Assembly: GCF_900141985.1 (NCBI RefSeq)
Contig: NZ_FQZK01000021.1
Coordinates: 1 to 64,000, forward strand
DNA from: Nocardiopsis flavescens
GTDB lineage: Bacteria; Actinomycetota; Actinomycetes; Streptosporangiales; Streptosporangiaceae
Reading direction: 5' to 3'
DNA: 64,000 bases
In this document: piece by piece, positions 28,861 to 37,494 of the stretch
How positions within the stretch are numbered: the first letter of the stretch is position 1
How the letters are laid out: every line of letters starts with the position of its first letter
The notes under the pieces: generated by a model
Databases searched by the model: none
The model's input: the letters and a program-made list of their open reading frames with translations, nothing else
What the model was told of the DNA's origin: nothing
Translations under genes and position numbers: made by a program

Positions 28861-30105
28861 ATGCCCTGCCCCGTGTCCCACGGCACCCCCGCGACCGTGG
28901 TCCTGGACCCCTACGTCACCGACCTGCGCGCCGAGCGCGAGACCCTCTACGCCGCGGGCCCCCTGACCCGGGTCGAGCTGCCCGGCGGGGTGACCGCCTG
29001 GGCGGTCACCCACCACGCCGAGGCCCGAGCCCTGCTCACCGACCCCCGCCTGGTCAAGGACATCGCCCACTGGGCGGACTACCAGGAGGGCCGCATCCCC
29101 GCGACCTGGCCCCTGCTGAGCACCATCCCCCCGACCCCCACCAACCTCCTGGGCACCGACGGCGACGAGCACAGGCGGCTGCGCCTGCTCACCGCCAAGG
29201 CGTTCTCCGCCCGGCGCGTCGAGCGCCTGCGCCCGCGCGTGGAGGAGATCACCGCCGGACTCCTGGACGCCCTGGAGCCCCGCGCCGGTGAGCCGCTCGA
29301 CCTCAAGAACGAGTTCGCGTTCAAGCTCCCCATGAACGTCATCGGCGAGCTGTACGGCGTCCCGGACGCCGAGCACGGGCTGCTGCGCGACCTCTACGTG
29401 AAGTTCTTCAGCTCGGTCACCGGCCCCGAGGAGTTCCTGGAGACCTACGCGACGCTGGAGAAGTACTACGACGACCTGCTCGCCGCCAAGCGGGCCGCAC
29501 CGGGGGACGACCTCACCACCGAGCTGCTCGCCGTCGACGACAACGGCGACTCCCTCAGCGACCTGGAGGTGCGCGGCACCCTCCAGGTGGTCGTCGCCGC
29601 CGGGCACGAGACCACCGTCAACCTGCTGTGCAACGCGGTGCGCGCCCTGCTCGCCCACCCCGACCGGTTCGCGTCGGTCAGGAAGGGCGAGGTCGACTGG
29701 GACGCCGTGGTGGAGGAGGTGCTGCGCTTCGACCCGCCCACCTCCAATTTCCTCTTCCGGTTCGCCACCGAGGACGTCGAGGTCGGCGGCGCGACCGTGG
29801 GGAGGGGCGAGGCCCTCATGGTCTCCTACGGGGCGATCAGCCGCGACCGCGCCGAGCACGGCGAGGAGCCGCACCCCGACACCTTCGATCCCGCCCGGAC
29901 CCGGGGCCGCCACATCTCCTTCGGGTACGGGCCGCACGTGTGCCCCGGCGCTCCGCTGGCCCGCATGGAGGCCCGGATCGCGCTGCCGATGCTCTTCGAG
30001 CGGTTCCCCGACCTGCGCCTGGCCGTCCCCGACGGGGAGCTGGGCAACCACCCCTCGGTGGTCGTGAACAGCCTCAGGGAACTCCCCGTGCTGCTGCGCC
30101 CCTGA
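28861..30105 (+). CDS. Cytochrome P450, CYP154-like (CvnF)
   Basis: Canonical bacterial P450 of 414 residues. The I-helix is VVAAGHETT (244-252), ExxR is EVLR (286-289) and the heme loop is FGYGPHVCPG with Cys361. It starts at ATG 28861, preceded by AAGGAG. CYP154 enzymes from Streptomyces hydroxylate steroids, flavonoids or polyketide-like molecules; the natural substrate here is unknown. It lies 64 bases after the CYP157-like gene in the same operon; this pairing is typical of P450-bearing conservons. No ferredoxin gene is nearby. Confidence 0.93.
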   Translation: MPCPVSHGTPATVVLDPYVTDLRAERETLYAAGPLTRVELPGGVTAWAVTHHAEARALLTDPRLVKDIAHWADYQEGRIPATWPLLSTIPPTPTNLLGTDGDEHRRLRLLTAKAFSARRVERLRPRVEEITAGLLDALEPRAGEPLDLKNEFAFKLPMNVIGELYGVPDAEHGLLRDLYVKFFSSVTGPEEFLETYATLEKYYDDLLAAKRAAPGDDLTTELLAVDDNGDSLSDLEVRGTLQVVVAAGHETTVNLLCNAVRALLAHPDRFASVRKGEVDWDAVVEEVLRFDPPTSNFLFRFATEDVEVGGATVGRGEALMVSYGAISRDRAEHGEEPHPDTFDPARTRGRHISFGYGPHVCPGAPLARMEARIALPMLFERFPDLRLAVPDGELGNHPSVVVNSLRELPVLLRP

Positions 30106-30151
30106 GCACCGGGGCGGGCCGCCTCCCCGGGGCCCGCCCGGCGCCTCCCCA

Positions 30152-30168
30152 CCCCCCCCCAAAAAAAA
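30152..30168 (+). repeat. Adjacent homopolymer tracts C9 and A8
   Basis: Nine C followed directly by eight A, 27 bases before the GTG of the second CYP157-like gene. It is the longest homopolymer pair I noticed in the window and lies between the two P450 gene pairs. Confidence 0.9.
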
Positions 30169-30194
30169 CACGACATGTACATAAGAGGTGTCCG

Positions 30195-31415
30195 GTGGAC
30201 ACGACGACCCCGGTCCGGCTCTACGATCCCGAGTTCAACACCGACCCCCGAGGCTTCTACCGCAGGATGCGTGCCGGGCACGGGCCCGTGGTGCCCGTCC
30301 TCATGGACGGCGACGTCCCCGCCTGGCTGGTGATCGGCTACCGCGAACTGCACGGGGTGCTCAGCGACTCCGACACGTTCGCCCGCCACCCCGGCCGGTG
30401 GAACGCCTGGGACAGGGTGCCCGAGAACTGGCCCCTGCTCCCCATGCTCGCCCCGCTGCCCAACGTCCTGTGCTCGGAGGGCGACGAGCACCGGCGGCGC
30501 ACCCGCGCCATCAACGACGCCGTCAACGGCGCCGACCCCCATGAGCTGCGCACCCTCGTCACCCGCGTCGCCGACCGGCTCATCGACGGGTTCTGCGGCC
30601 GGGGCGCGGCCGACCTGCGCGCCGAGTACGCCGAACGCGTCCCCGCGCTGGTGCTGTGCCGGATGTTCGGCCTGGACGACACGACCGGCGCCGCCGTCAC
30701 CTCCGACATGAACGCGCTGTTCAACGCCGGTCCCGACGCCATCGACGCGCACCGGCGCATGGTCGGGGTCTTCACGCGGCTCATCACCTCCCGGCGGGCC
30801 GCCCCCGGCCCCGACATCGTGTCGCGGATGATCTCCCACGCGGCGGGCTACACCGACGACGACCTCAACGCCGACCTCATCGCGGTCCTGGCCGGGGGCC
30901 ACCAGACCACCGGCGAGTGGGTGGGCAACGCGCTGCGGCTGATGCTCACCGACGAGCGGTTCGGATCGTCGCTGTTCGGCGCCCGCAGCAGCGCCCGCGA
31001 GGCCCTGGTCGAGGTGCTGTGGGAGGACTCGCCGTCCCAGATGAACGCGGGCCGGTTCGCCTCCCGCGACGTCGAGCTGGGCGGCCGGATGATCCGCCAG
31101 GGCGACCTGCTGCTCCTGGGCTACGCCGCCGCCAACCAGGACCCCGGGCTGCGGTCGCAGGACGAGGGACCCGGCCGGGCCGCCAACCACGCCCACCTCT
31201 CCTTCTCCCACGGCGAGCACAGCTGCCCGCACGCCGCCCGGGGGCTCGCCGAGACGATGGCGGTCACCGCGATCGAGGTCCTCCTCGACCGGCTGCCCGA
31301 CATCGAGCTCTCCGTCCCCGCCGACGAGGTCCGCTGGCGGCCCTCCCCCTGGGTCCGGGGCGTGATCGCGCTCCCGGTCTCCTTCACCCCCGCGACCCCG
31401 CAAGGAGACCTCTGA
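30195..31415 (+). CDS. Second CYP157-like cytochrome P450, also with ExxW
   Basis: P450 of 406 residues from a GTG at 30195 with AAGAGG 6 bases upstream. It is a clear paralogue of the P450 at 27579: both share VPAWLVIGYREL, DRLIDGFC and WRPSPW. The heme loop is FSHGEHSCPH (Cys344), the K-helix is EVLW (273-276) instead of ExxR, and the I-helix is AGGHQTTGE (233-241). Because both copies show the same Trp, the change predates the duplication and is not decay. The stop overlaps the next P450 by one base (TGATG). Confidence 0.9.
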   Translation: MDTTTPVRLYDPEFNTDPRGFYRRMRAGHGPVVPVLMDGDVPAWLVIGYRELHGVLSDSDTFARHPGRWNAWDRVPENWPLLPMLAPLPNVLCSEGDEHRRRTRAINDAVNGADPHELRTLVTRVADRLIDGFCGRGAADLRAEYAERVPALVLCRMFGLDDTTGAAVTSDMNALFNAGPDAIDAHRRMVGVFTRLITSRRAAPGPDIVSRMISHAAGYTDDDLNADLIAVLAGGHQTTGEWVGNALRLMLTDERFGSSLFGARSSAREALVEVLWEDSPSQMNAGRFASRDVELGGRMIRQGDLLLLGYAAANQDPGLRSQDEGPGRAANHAHLSFSHGEHSCPHAARGLAETMAVTAIEVLLDRLPDIELSVPADEVRWRPSPWVRGVIALPVSFTPATPQGDL

Positions 31416-32656
31416 TGTCCTGCCCCTTCCACGCGTCCGACGGGGTCCCCCTCGTCCACGCGGTGCCCGACGACGTCCAGGCCGACCGCGAGCGCCTGTA
31501 CCGGGAGGGCCCGGTCACCCGGGTGGAGCTGCCCGGCGGCGTGCGCGCCTGGGCGACCACCCACCACGAGGTGAGCAAGGAGACCCTCAACGACCCCCGG
31601 TTCGTCAAGAGCGTCGACCACTGGGCCGACTACCAGGAGGGGCGGGTCCCCCGGGGCTGGCCGCTCCTGGGCACCGTCCCCCTCGACAACACCAACATGC
31701 TCGCCCTGGACGGCGCCCCCCACCGGCGGCTGCGCCGGCTCACCGCCGGCCCCTTCTCCGCGCGCCGGGTGGAGCGGCTGCGGCCGCGCATCGAGCGCAT
31801 CACCGAGCGGGCGCTGGACCGGTTGGAAGCTAGGGCGTCCGAACCGCTGGACCTGAAGGCGGAGTTCGCGTTCCGGGTGCCGATGGCCGTCATCGGCGAG
31901 CTGTACGGGGTGTCCGAGGCCGAGTACGAGCACCTGGGCGAGCTGTACGCCGACCTGTTCTCCGGGACCACGGAGGAGGGCGAGCACCTCCGGATCTACC
32001 ACACCCTGTTCCAGTACTTCGGAGAGCTGGTCGCCCGCAAGCGGGCCACCATCGACGAGCACGACGACTTCACCGCCGACCTCATCCGCGCGGGCGAGGG
32101 CGGGGACGGCCTCGGGGACGCGGAGATCACCCTCACCCTGCTGACCGTGGTCGCCGCGGGCCACGAGACCACCGTCAACCTGCTCGTCAACGCGGTGCGG
32201 GCGCTGCTGCGCCACCCCGTGCAGCGGGAGCGGCTGCGCAGGGGCGAGGTCTCCTGGGACGCGGTGGTGGAGGAGACCCTGCGCTACGACCCGCCCAACA
32301 ACCTCATGATGTTCCGGTTCGCCACCGAGGACGTCGAGGTCGGGGGTCGGACCATCGCCAGGGGCGAGGCACTGCTCACCCACTACGGTGCCGCCTCGCG
32401 CGACCGTGCCGAGTTCGGCGGGGACCCGGAGGTGTTCGACCCCGACCGCGGGCGGGGGCGGCACATCACCTTCGGGTACGGCCCGCACATCTGCCCGGGC
32501 GCCCCGCTGTCGCGGCTGGAGGCACAGGTCGTCCTGCCGATGCTGTTCGAGCGCTTCCCCGACCTGAGGGCGGCGGTGCCGGACGAGGAGCTGGTCGTGG
32601 CCTCGGCCCTGTCGGTCAACAGCCTCAGGGAGTTCCCGGTGGTCCTGCGCCCGTAG
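31415..32656 (+). CDS. Second CYP154-like cytochrome P450
   Basis: Canonical P450 of 413 residues, paralogous to the one at 28861 (shared HWADYQEGR, RRVERLRPR and PMLFERFPDLR). The I-helix is VVAAGHETT (245-253), ExxR is ETLR (287-290) and the heme loop is FGYGPHICPG (Cys360). Its ATG overlaps the preceding CYP157-like stop, so the pair is translationally coupled. It is the last gene of the conservon operon, followed by a hairpin. Confidence 0.93.
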   Translation: MSCPFHASDGVPLVHAVPDDVQADRERLYREGPVTRVELPGGVRAWATTHHEVSKETLNDPRFVKSVDHWADYQEGRVPRGWPLLGTVPLDNTNMLALDGAPHRRLRRLTAGPFSARRVERLRPRIERITERALDRLEARASEPLDLKAEFAFRVPMAVIGELYGVSEAEYEHLGELYADLFSGTTEEGEHLRIYHTLFQYFGELVARKRATIDEHDDFTADLIRAGEGGDGLGDAEITLTLLTVVAAGHETTVNLLVNAVRALLRHPVQRERLRRGEVSWDAVVEETLRYDPPNNLMMFRFATEDVEVGGRTIARGEALLTHYGAASRDRAEFGGDPEVFDPDRGRGRHITFGYGPHICPGAPLSRLEAQVVLPMLFERFPDLRAAVPDEELVVASALSVNSLREFPVVLRP

Positions 32657-32664
32657 CGGCTCTG

Positions 32665-32695
32665 CCCGGGGGCCGGTGACGCGTCGGCCCCCGGG
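32665..32695 (+). terminator. Hairpin terminator ending the conservon operon
   Basis: Perfect 11-bp stem CCCGGGGGCCG/CGGCCCCCGGG with a 9-base loop, 8 bases after the last P450 stop. Confidence 0.7.
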
Positions 32696-32777
32696 GAAAC
32701 CCTTGCCTGGACAAAAGCCACTTTTTGCGACAAACGGCCATACGATCCCCGCAGGTCACCGGTGGGGAGGGGCGGGC

Positions 32778-33680
32778 ATGGTCGTGACGAGGTGCTGCGC
32801 GCTCGCGCTGGCCGCCGTCCTCGCGGGCTGCGGCGGTTCGGAGACCGCCGTCCCGGCCGGGGACCGCGTGCCGCGGGCCACCGATGCCCCGGCCGCCCCG
32901 CCCAGCCCGGCACCGAGCCCGCCGCCCACCCCCGCGCCGAGCCCGCCGCCCGCGCCCCCGGAGCGGTCCTCCCCGGACGACCCGCCCCCGCGGACCGCCG
33001 AACCCACCGGGGAGCCCGGGGGCGGGCCCGACCGGGAGACGGTCACCGGCTACCTGGAGGCCCTGGCCGCCACCGACGACCCCGACCGCATGCGCGAGGG
33101 CCTCACCCTGGCGGCGGACGGTTCCGCCGCCCACGGCCTGCTGCTGCACGCCTCCTCCGTGGCCCAGGCACGCAAGGACGGCGACGAGGTCCCCGCGGTC
33201 GTGGGGCTCACCCCGACCGGCGACGGCGCCGAGCTGTGCCCGGCGGCGGGCAACGACCCCGACTGCGGTGAGTACACCGGCTTCACCGGCCGGGACGGGC
33301 TCGTGTCGGGCCTGCACGTCGACGGCTCCGACCCCGGGCCCTCCCTCATCGTCGGCGACGGCGTCACCGCGGACTCCGAGGGGGCCGGCGCGACCCTGGT
33401 CACCGCCTACCGCTCCGTGGTCGACCACACCCTGGTGGTGACGGTGGAGTTCAGCGCCGTCGACGACGTCTCCCTGGACCTGGACGGCGCGGTCTACCGT
33501 GGCGCCGACGGGGCCGAACAGCCCGCCGAGGACACCGCGGGCCGCCGGGAGGTCACCGCCGGGACGGCCGGCCACGCCGTCTTCCACTTCCCCGGCGCGC
33601 TGCCGGGCGGCGAACTCGCGGTGGGCGGCTGCCTCGCCGAGTGCTCGGCCCTGGTCGACCTCGCGCTCCCCGTCGGCTGA
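32778..33680 (+). CDS. Putative secreted lipoprotein
   Basis: Protein of 300 residues of unknown function. A type II signal peptide is clear: MVVTRCCALALAAVLAGC, with lipobox LAGC, so it is tethered to the outer face of the membrane. A Pro/Ala/Ser-rich spacer (about residues 25-90) leads to a globular domain that starts ETVTGYLEALAATDDPDRMR and includes two Cys in ELCPAAGNDPDCGEYTG and two more in GGCLAECS, likely disulfides. The ATG at 32778 follows GGGGAGGGG. It is the first gene of the surface-protein group. Confidence 0.8.
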   Translation: MVVTRCCALALAAVLAGCGGSETAVPAGDRVPRATDAPAAPPSPAPSPPPTPAPSPPPAPPERSSPDDPPPRTAEPTGEPGGGPDRETVTGYLEALAATDDPDRMREGLTLAADGSAAHGLLLHASSVAQARKDGDEVPAVVGLTPTGDGAELCPAAGNDPDCGEYTGFTGRDGLVSGLHVDGSDPGPSLIVGDGVTADSEGAGATLVTAYRSVVDHTLVVTVEFSAVDDVSLDLDGAVYRGADGAEQPAEDTAGRREVTAGTAGHAVFHFPGALPGGELAVGGCLAECSALVDLALPVG

Positions 33681-33946
33681 GCGGCCTCCGGGGCGCCTGG
33701 CCCGGGCGCACGCCCCCGGCCAGGTACGGCCCGGCGGGGGCGGGCGCCCCGCACGCGGTGCCGCCCGCGGAGGACCCGGACCGCGCCGCCGCCCCGGCGG
33801 GCCGATCCGGACCTGCGTTCCCGAGCGGATACCGAGGGTGATGAGCCGTTCCCGGGGGCGTGGCGGTGGTCACACCGGGGGGCTCGGGCCTGGTCTCCCT
33901 TGCGGGGAGGGACACCGCGTCTCCGCGGCATGCTTAGAATCCGGCC

Positions 33947-35749
33947 ATGGAGACCCCCGCCCCCCTCACTTCCCCCGCCTCCGTGCTCACCGAGCGTCAC
34001 CGGATCGGTGACGGCGTGAGCCTGGGAGACGGGGTCCTGCTCTACCGGGCGTCCGACCCCGCCTCGCGGGCGGAGGTCCTGATCGAGGTCGAGGCGGTCC
34101 CCCGCCACCTGGAGGGGGCCCGGACCGAGCGCGCGGACCTGATCGCCGACATCGACCACCCGGCCCTGGTCGAGCGCCTCGGCCTCACCGTGGAGGACGG
34201 CCGCGCGTTCACGGTGACCGGTCCGGTGGACGCGGACCCCCTGGCGCACATCCTCGGCGAGCGCTTCCGCGAGCGGGTGTCCAAACGCGAGGCACTGGAC
34301 ATCGCCGACACCCTCCTGTCCGCGCTGGAGGAGTACCACGAGCGCGGCCTCGTCCACGGGGCGGTGGGGCCGGACACGGTCCTGCTGGCCGACGACGGGT
34401 CCGTCCTGCTGGTCCCCGTCACCGCCGAGCCCGGTCCCGGGGCCGACCCCCGCGACGACGTACGGGCGGTGGGATCGCTGCTCCACCGGATGATCACGGG
34501 GATGGCGAACGGTTCCGACGGCGGGGACCCGGCGGACCTGGACGGTGAGTTCGCGCTGCTGGTCGCCCAGGGCACCGCCGCCGACCCGGCGCACCGCCCG
34601 CGCAACGCCTCGCACTACCGGGTCCTGGTCACCAGGGCCAGGGACCGGCTGCCGGCCCCCGCGCCCCGGCACGCCGCCTCCGAGCCCGCGGCCTCCCGGG
34701 CCGGGGCCCCGGAGCGGCGGGAGGAGCCGGACGGACCCGGGCGCGGGGGCGTGCGCCGCCCCCTGCTGTGGGGCGCGCTCTGCGCCGCCCTGCTGCTCGC
34801 GGCCCTGGCCGCGTGGGCCCTCCTCGCCGGCGGCGGGGAGGAGGCGGGCGGGTCCGCCGGGGCCACCATGCCCGACCTGGTGGGCCTGACACCGGAGGAG
34901 GCCACCGGACGGCTCGACGCCCTGGAGGTATCCCTGGAGATCTCCTACGACCAGGTCCGGGACGACGACGTGGAGCCGGGCCTGGTCGCCGCCACCGACC
35001 CCGCGCCCGGCTCCGGCCTGGGCGGCGGCGACGCGGTGACCCTCTCGGTCTCCACCGGGCCCTCCGACCTCGTGGTGCCCGACCTGGTGGGCGAACCCGA
35101 GGCACAGGCCAGGCGGACCCTGCTGGACCTGGGGTTCACGGAGGTCGCCACGGTCCAGGAGCCCTCCGAGGAGCACTCCTCGGGCACGGTCCTGTCCACC
35201 GACCCCGGAGCGGGGGAGTCGGTGCCCCACGACACGCCGCTGACGCTCACCGTCAGCGAGGGGGTCGCCCTCCCCGACCTCGTCGGCATGGCGGAGGAGG
35301 AGGCCCTCGCGGCCCTGGCCGACCTGGGCCTGCTCGCGGAGACGGCCCGGGAGGATTCGCGCCGCCCCGCGGGGGAGGTGCTCGCCCAGGACCCGGCGGC
35401 GGGCGCCGTCGTGGAGCCCGCGAGCACCGTGCTGGTGACCGTGTCCTCCGGGCAGGACGAGGAGCCCGAGGCGCAGGCCCCGCCGGAGGAGGGCCCGCGG
35501 TCCGACGGCGGGCGCGGGGAGGACCCCCGGGAGGAGAGGCCCCCCGGCCCCGGGGACGACGCCTCGGCGCCGGGAACGGGGGAGCCCGAGCCCTGCGCGG
35601 GCGGCGCCTGGTCGGAGGGGACCGCCTACCCGGAGGGATCGCGCGTGGTCCACAACGGCCGCGAGTACGAGGCGGTGTGGTGGAACAGCGACATCTCCCC
35701 GGAGGAGACCGCGGAGTGGGGCCCCTGGCGCGACGTCGGCGGCTGCTGA
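33947..35749 (+). CDS. Membrane pseudokinase with three PASTA domains and a C-terminal CBM5/12 chitin-binding module
   Basis: Protein of 600 residues with an unusual order. Residues 1 to about 235 resemble a PknB-type kinase stripped of catalysis: no glycine loop, no clear VAIK Lys, HGAVGPDT (137-144) where HRDLKPEN belongs, and LVPV at the DFG position. A basic stretch and one membrane helix (273-294) follow. Three PASTA repeats are outside the cell at about 308-371, 376-438 and 442-501, each with PDLVG. After an acidic Pro-rich linker, residues 550-600 (GTAYPEGSRVVHNGREYEA, WWN, WGPW) match a chitin/cellulose-binding CBM5/12 fold closed by Cys550 and Cys600. It likely senses or binds wall or glycan polymers. 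Confidence 0.87.
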   Translation: METPAPLTSPASVLTERHRIGDGVSLGDGVLLYRASDPASRAEVLIEVEAVPRHLEGARTERADLIADIDHPALVERLGLTVEDGRAFTVTGPVDADPLAHILGERFRERVSKREALDIADTLLSALEEYHERGLVHGAVGPDTVLLADDGSVLLVPVTAEPGPGADPRDDVRAVGSLLHRMITGMANGSDGGDPADLDGEFALLVAQGTAADPAHRPRNASHYRVLVTRARDRLPAPAPRHAASEPAASRAGAPERREEPDGPGRGGVRRPLLWGALCAALLLAALAAWALLAGGGEEAGGSAGATMPDLVGLTPEEATGRLDALEVSLEISYDQVRDDDVEPGLVAATDPAPGSGLGGGDAVTLSVSTGPSDLVVPDLVGEPEAQARRTLLDLGFTEVATVQEPSEEHSSGTVLSTDPGAGESVPHDTPLTLTVSEGVALPDLVGMAEEEALAALADLGLLAETAREDSRRPAGEVLAQDPAAGAVVEPASTVLVTVSSGQDEEPEAQAPPEEGPRSDGGRGEDPREERPPGPGDDASAPGTGEPEPCAGGAWSEGTAYPEGSRVVHNGREYEAVWWNSDISPEETAEWGPWRDVGGC

Positions 35750-35848
35750 ACGCCGCGCGGCGAACGTGAACATGGTCATGTGAACCGAAAGGCGGCCCGG
35801 GTGTCCCCCGCCCCGGGCCGCCCGGGCCCGCCGCCGGGAGGTCCGTGA

Positions 35849-35898
35849 CCAGCGCTTGCGCGGAACTCCCTCCGCCGGGAGTTCCGCGCAAGCGCTGG
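35849..35898 (+). terminator. Perfect 22-bp-stem hairpin downstream of the PASTA gene
   Basis: Arms 35849-35870 and 35877-35898 (beginning CCAGCGCTTGCGCGG) are exact reverse complements around the loop TCCGCC. It lies 100 bases after the pseudokinase stop and 166 before the next start, so it may terminate the first or act in the leader of the second. Confidence 0.6.
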
Positions 35899-36063
35899 GA
35901 GCGCCGGGACTCCGGTGTTGAAATGTCCGATTCCGTGGTCTTGAATGGTGCCTCATCCGGTGGGTCCCGAGCCGCGCACCCGGCGACGACCATCCGCCGC
36001 GCGCTGCCGGACCCCTCTCCGCGGACCCGCGCACCACAGCGGTCCCAGCCCAAGGAATCATCG

Positions 36064-37425
36064 ATGCCGGCTCCCCTGCCCCCGCCGCCCTCCCCTGCCC
36101 TGAAGGGCGCCTCCGCCAGCGCGGCCGCCCTGCTGGCCCTCGCCCTCTGCGCCCCCGGAACCGCCGCCGCCGACACCACGACCGACCCCCTGGAGGGGAA
36201 CCGCGGCTTCCTGGTCGTGGTGGAGGGCGACGCCACCCTCGCCGGCAACGAGTCGGAGGGGCCCGTCGCCGTCGGAGGCGACCTGTCCTTCGGGGCCTAC
36301 AACGTGGCCGCCCACACCCCCGGCTCCTACGTCGCCCCGGGCGACGAGCACCCCTCCGCGCTGGTCGTCAACGGATCCGTCGACCTCGGCTCCAGCTCCG
36401 GCGACCTCAAGGTCCTCCAGAGCGGCCTGGTCAAGGTCGGAGAGCCCGGGGGGAGCGAGATCAGCACCACGGACGCCAACGGCGCTGAGGTCGCCACGGT
36501 CATCGCCGCCCCCGGCGCCCGGGAGGCCGCCCCCAGGATCTCCCTGACCACGCGCCAGAGCCGGGACTCGGTCGTCGCCGAGGCCTTCGACGTGGCCGCG
36601 CTGTTCCCCGCCCACCGGCAGCGCTCCGCAGGCATGGCCGCCTGCGACACCACCGTGGAACCGCTGCGCACCGGCGGCGGGGGAGCGGCCGTACCGCCCT
36701 TCGGCAGCGGGGCGAACGTGACCCTGCCCCTGGAGGAGGGCGCCAACGTCTGGAACGTCGACGCCCGCGACCTGGCCGACCTGGAGGTCATCACCTTCGA
36801 GGACGCCCCCTCCGCGCAGGCCCCCCTGCTGGTCAACGTGGACACCTCCGGCGTCGACGGCGACTTCGCCTGGCGCACCCCCAACATGGCGGGTATCGGC
36901 CTGGCCCAGGCGCGCCACATCCTCTTCAACTTCCCGGGCGCCTCGGCGGTCACCTTCACCGAGGACAGCCGCACCCTGGAGGGGACGGTCTACGCCCCCG
37001 ACGCCCGCGTGCGCTGGCTCTCCCCCTCCAACATCGAGGGCGCCGTCGTCGCCGCGTCCTTCGAGCACGGCTCCCCGGAGGAGGGGATCACCGGCAACGG
37101 CGAACTCCACAACGGCGACTTCCGCGGCGAGCTGCCGCTCTGCGGTGGCGGCGGCGAGGAGCCCGGGACCCCGGAGGGCCCCGAGCCGACCCCCGGCACG
37201 GAGGAGCCCGGTGAGCCGGAGCAGGAGCCGACCCCGGGCGGGAAGCCCGAGGAGGAGGCCCCCGCCTCCGGGGCCCCCGACGCGGAGTCCCCGGCCCCCG
37301 TCGACGCCTCCGAGGGAGCGCTGCCGGTGACCGGTGCCAACGTCGCCCTGCTGGTCGCCGGGGCCCTCGCCGCCGTCGCGGCCGGTACCGCCGCGGTCGT
37401 CGCGGCCCGGCGCCGCAGGGCCTGA
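36064..37425 (+). CDS. Choice-of-anchor A family surface protein with LPVTG sortase signal
   Basis: Secreted wall-anchored protein of 453 residues. A signal peptide (about 1-35, ending APGTAAAD) is followed by a choice-of-anchor A domain: GPVAVGGDLSFGAYNVA, ALVVNGSVDLGSSSGDLKV and EGTVYAPDARVRWLSPSNIE are typical repeats of the beta-helical fold. Then comes a Pro/Glu-rich stalk (GTPEGPEPTPGTEEPG) and the sorting signal LPVTG at 420-424, a hydrophobic segment and RRRRA. A sortase, not in this window, would attach it to peptidoglycan. The role may be adhesion or surface structure. The gene lies next to the PASTA/CBM pseudokinase. Confidence 0.9.
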   Translation: MPAPLPPPPSPALKGASASAAALLALALCAPGTAAADTTTDPLEGNRGFLVVVEGDATLAGNESEGPVAVGGDLSFGAYNVAAHTPGSYVAPGDEHPSALVVNGSVDLGSSSGDLKVLQSGLVKVGEPGGSEISTTDANGAEVATVIAAPGAREAAPRISLTTRQSRDSVVAEAFDVAALFPAHRQRSAGMAACDTTVEPLRTGGGGAAVPPFGSGANVTLPLEEGANVWNVDARDLADLEVITFEDAPSAQAPLLVNVDTSGVDGDFAWRTPNMAGIGLAQARHILFNFPGASAVTFTEDSRTLEGTVYAPDARVRWLSPSNIEGAVVAASFEHGSPEEGITGNGELHNGDFRGELPLCGGGGEEPGTPEGPEPTPGTEEPGEPEQEPTPGGKPEEEAPASGAPDAESPAPVDASEGALPVTGANVALLVAGALAAVAAGTAAVVAARRRRA

Positions 37426-37435
37426 GCACCCGAGG

Positions 37436-37469
37436 GGTCCCCGGGTCATCCACGGACGGCCCGGGGACC
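37436..37469. terminator. Bidirectional hairpin terminator
   Basis: Perfect 10-bp stem GGTCCCCGGG/CCCGGGGACC with a 14-base loop, between the convergent anchor-A and ABC-F genes. Confidence 0.65.
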
Positions 37470-37494
37470 GCACGGCGCGGCCGGGTGCGCCGCC

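Noticed and set aside
30152-30168. Reading C9-A8 as a rho-independent terminator
   Set aside because: There is no stem-loop before the A run on the plus strand, and the run is A rather than T.
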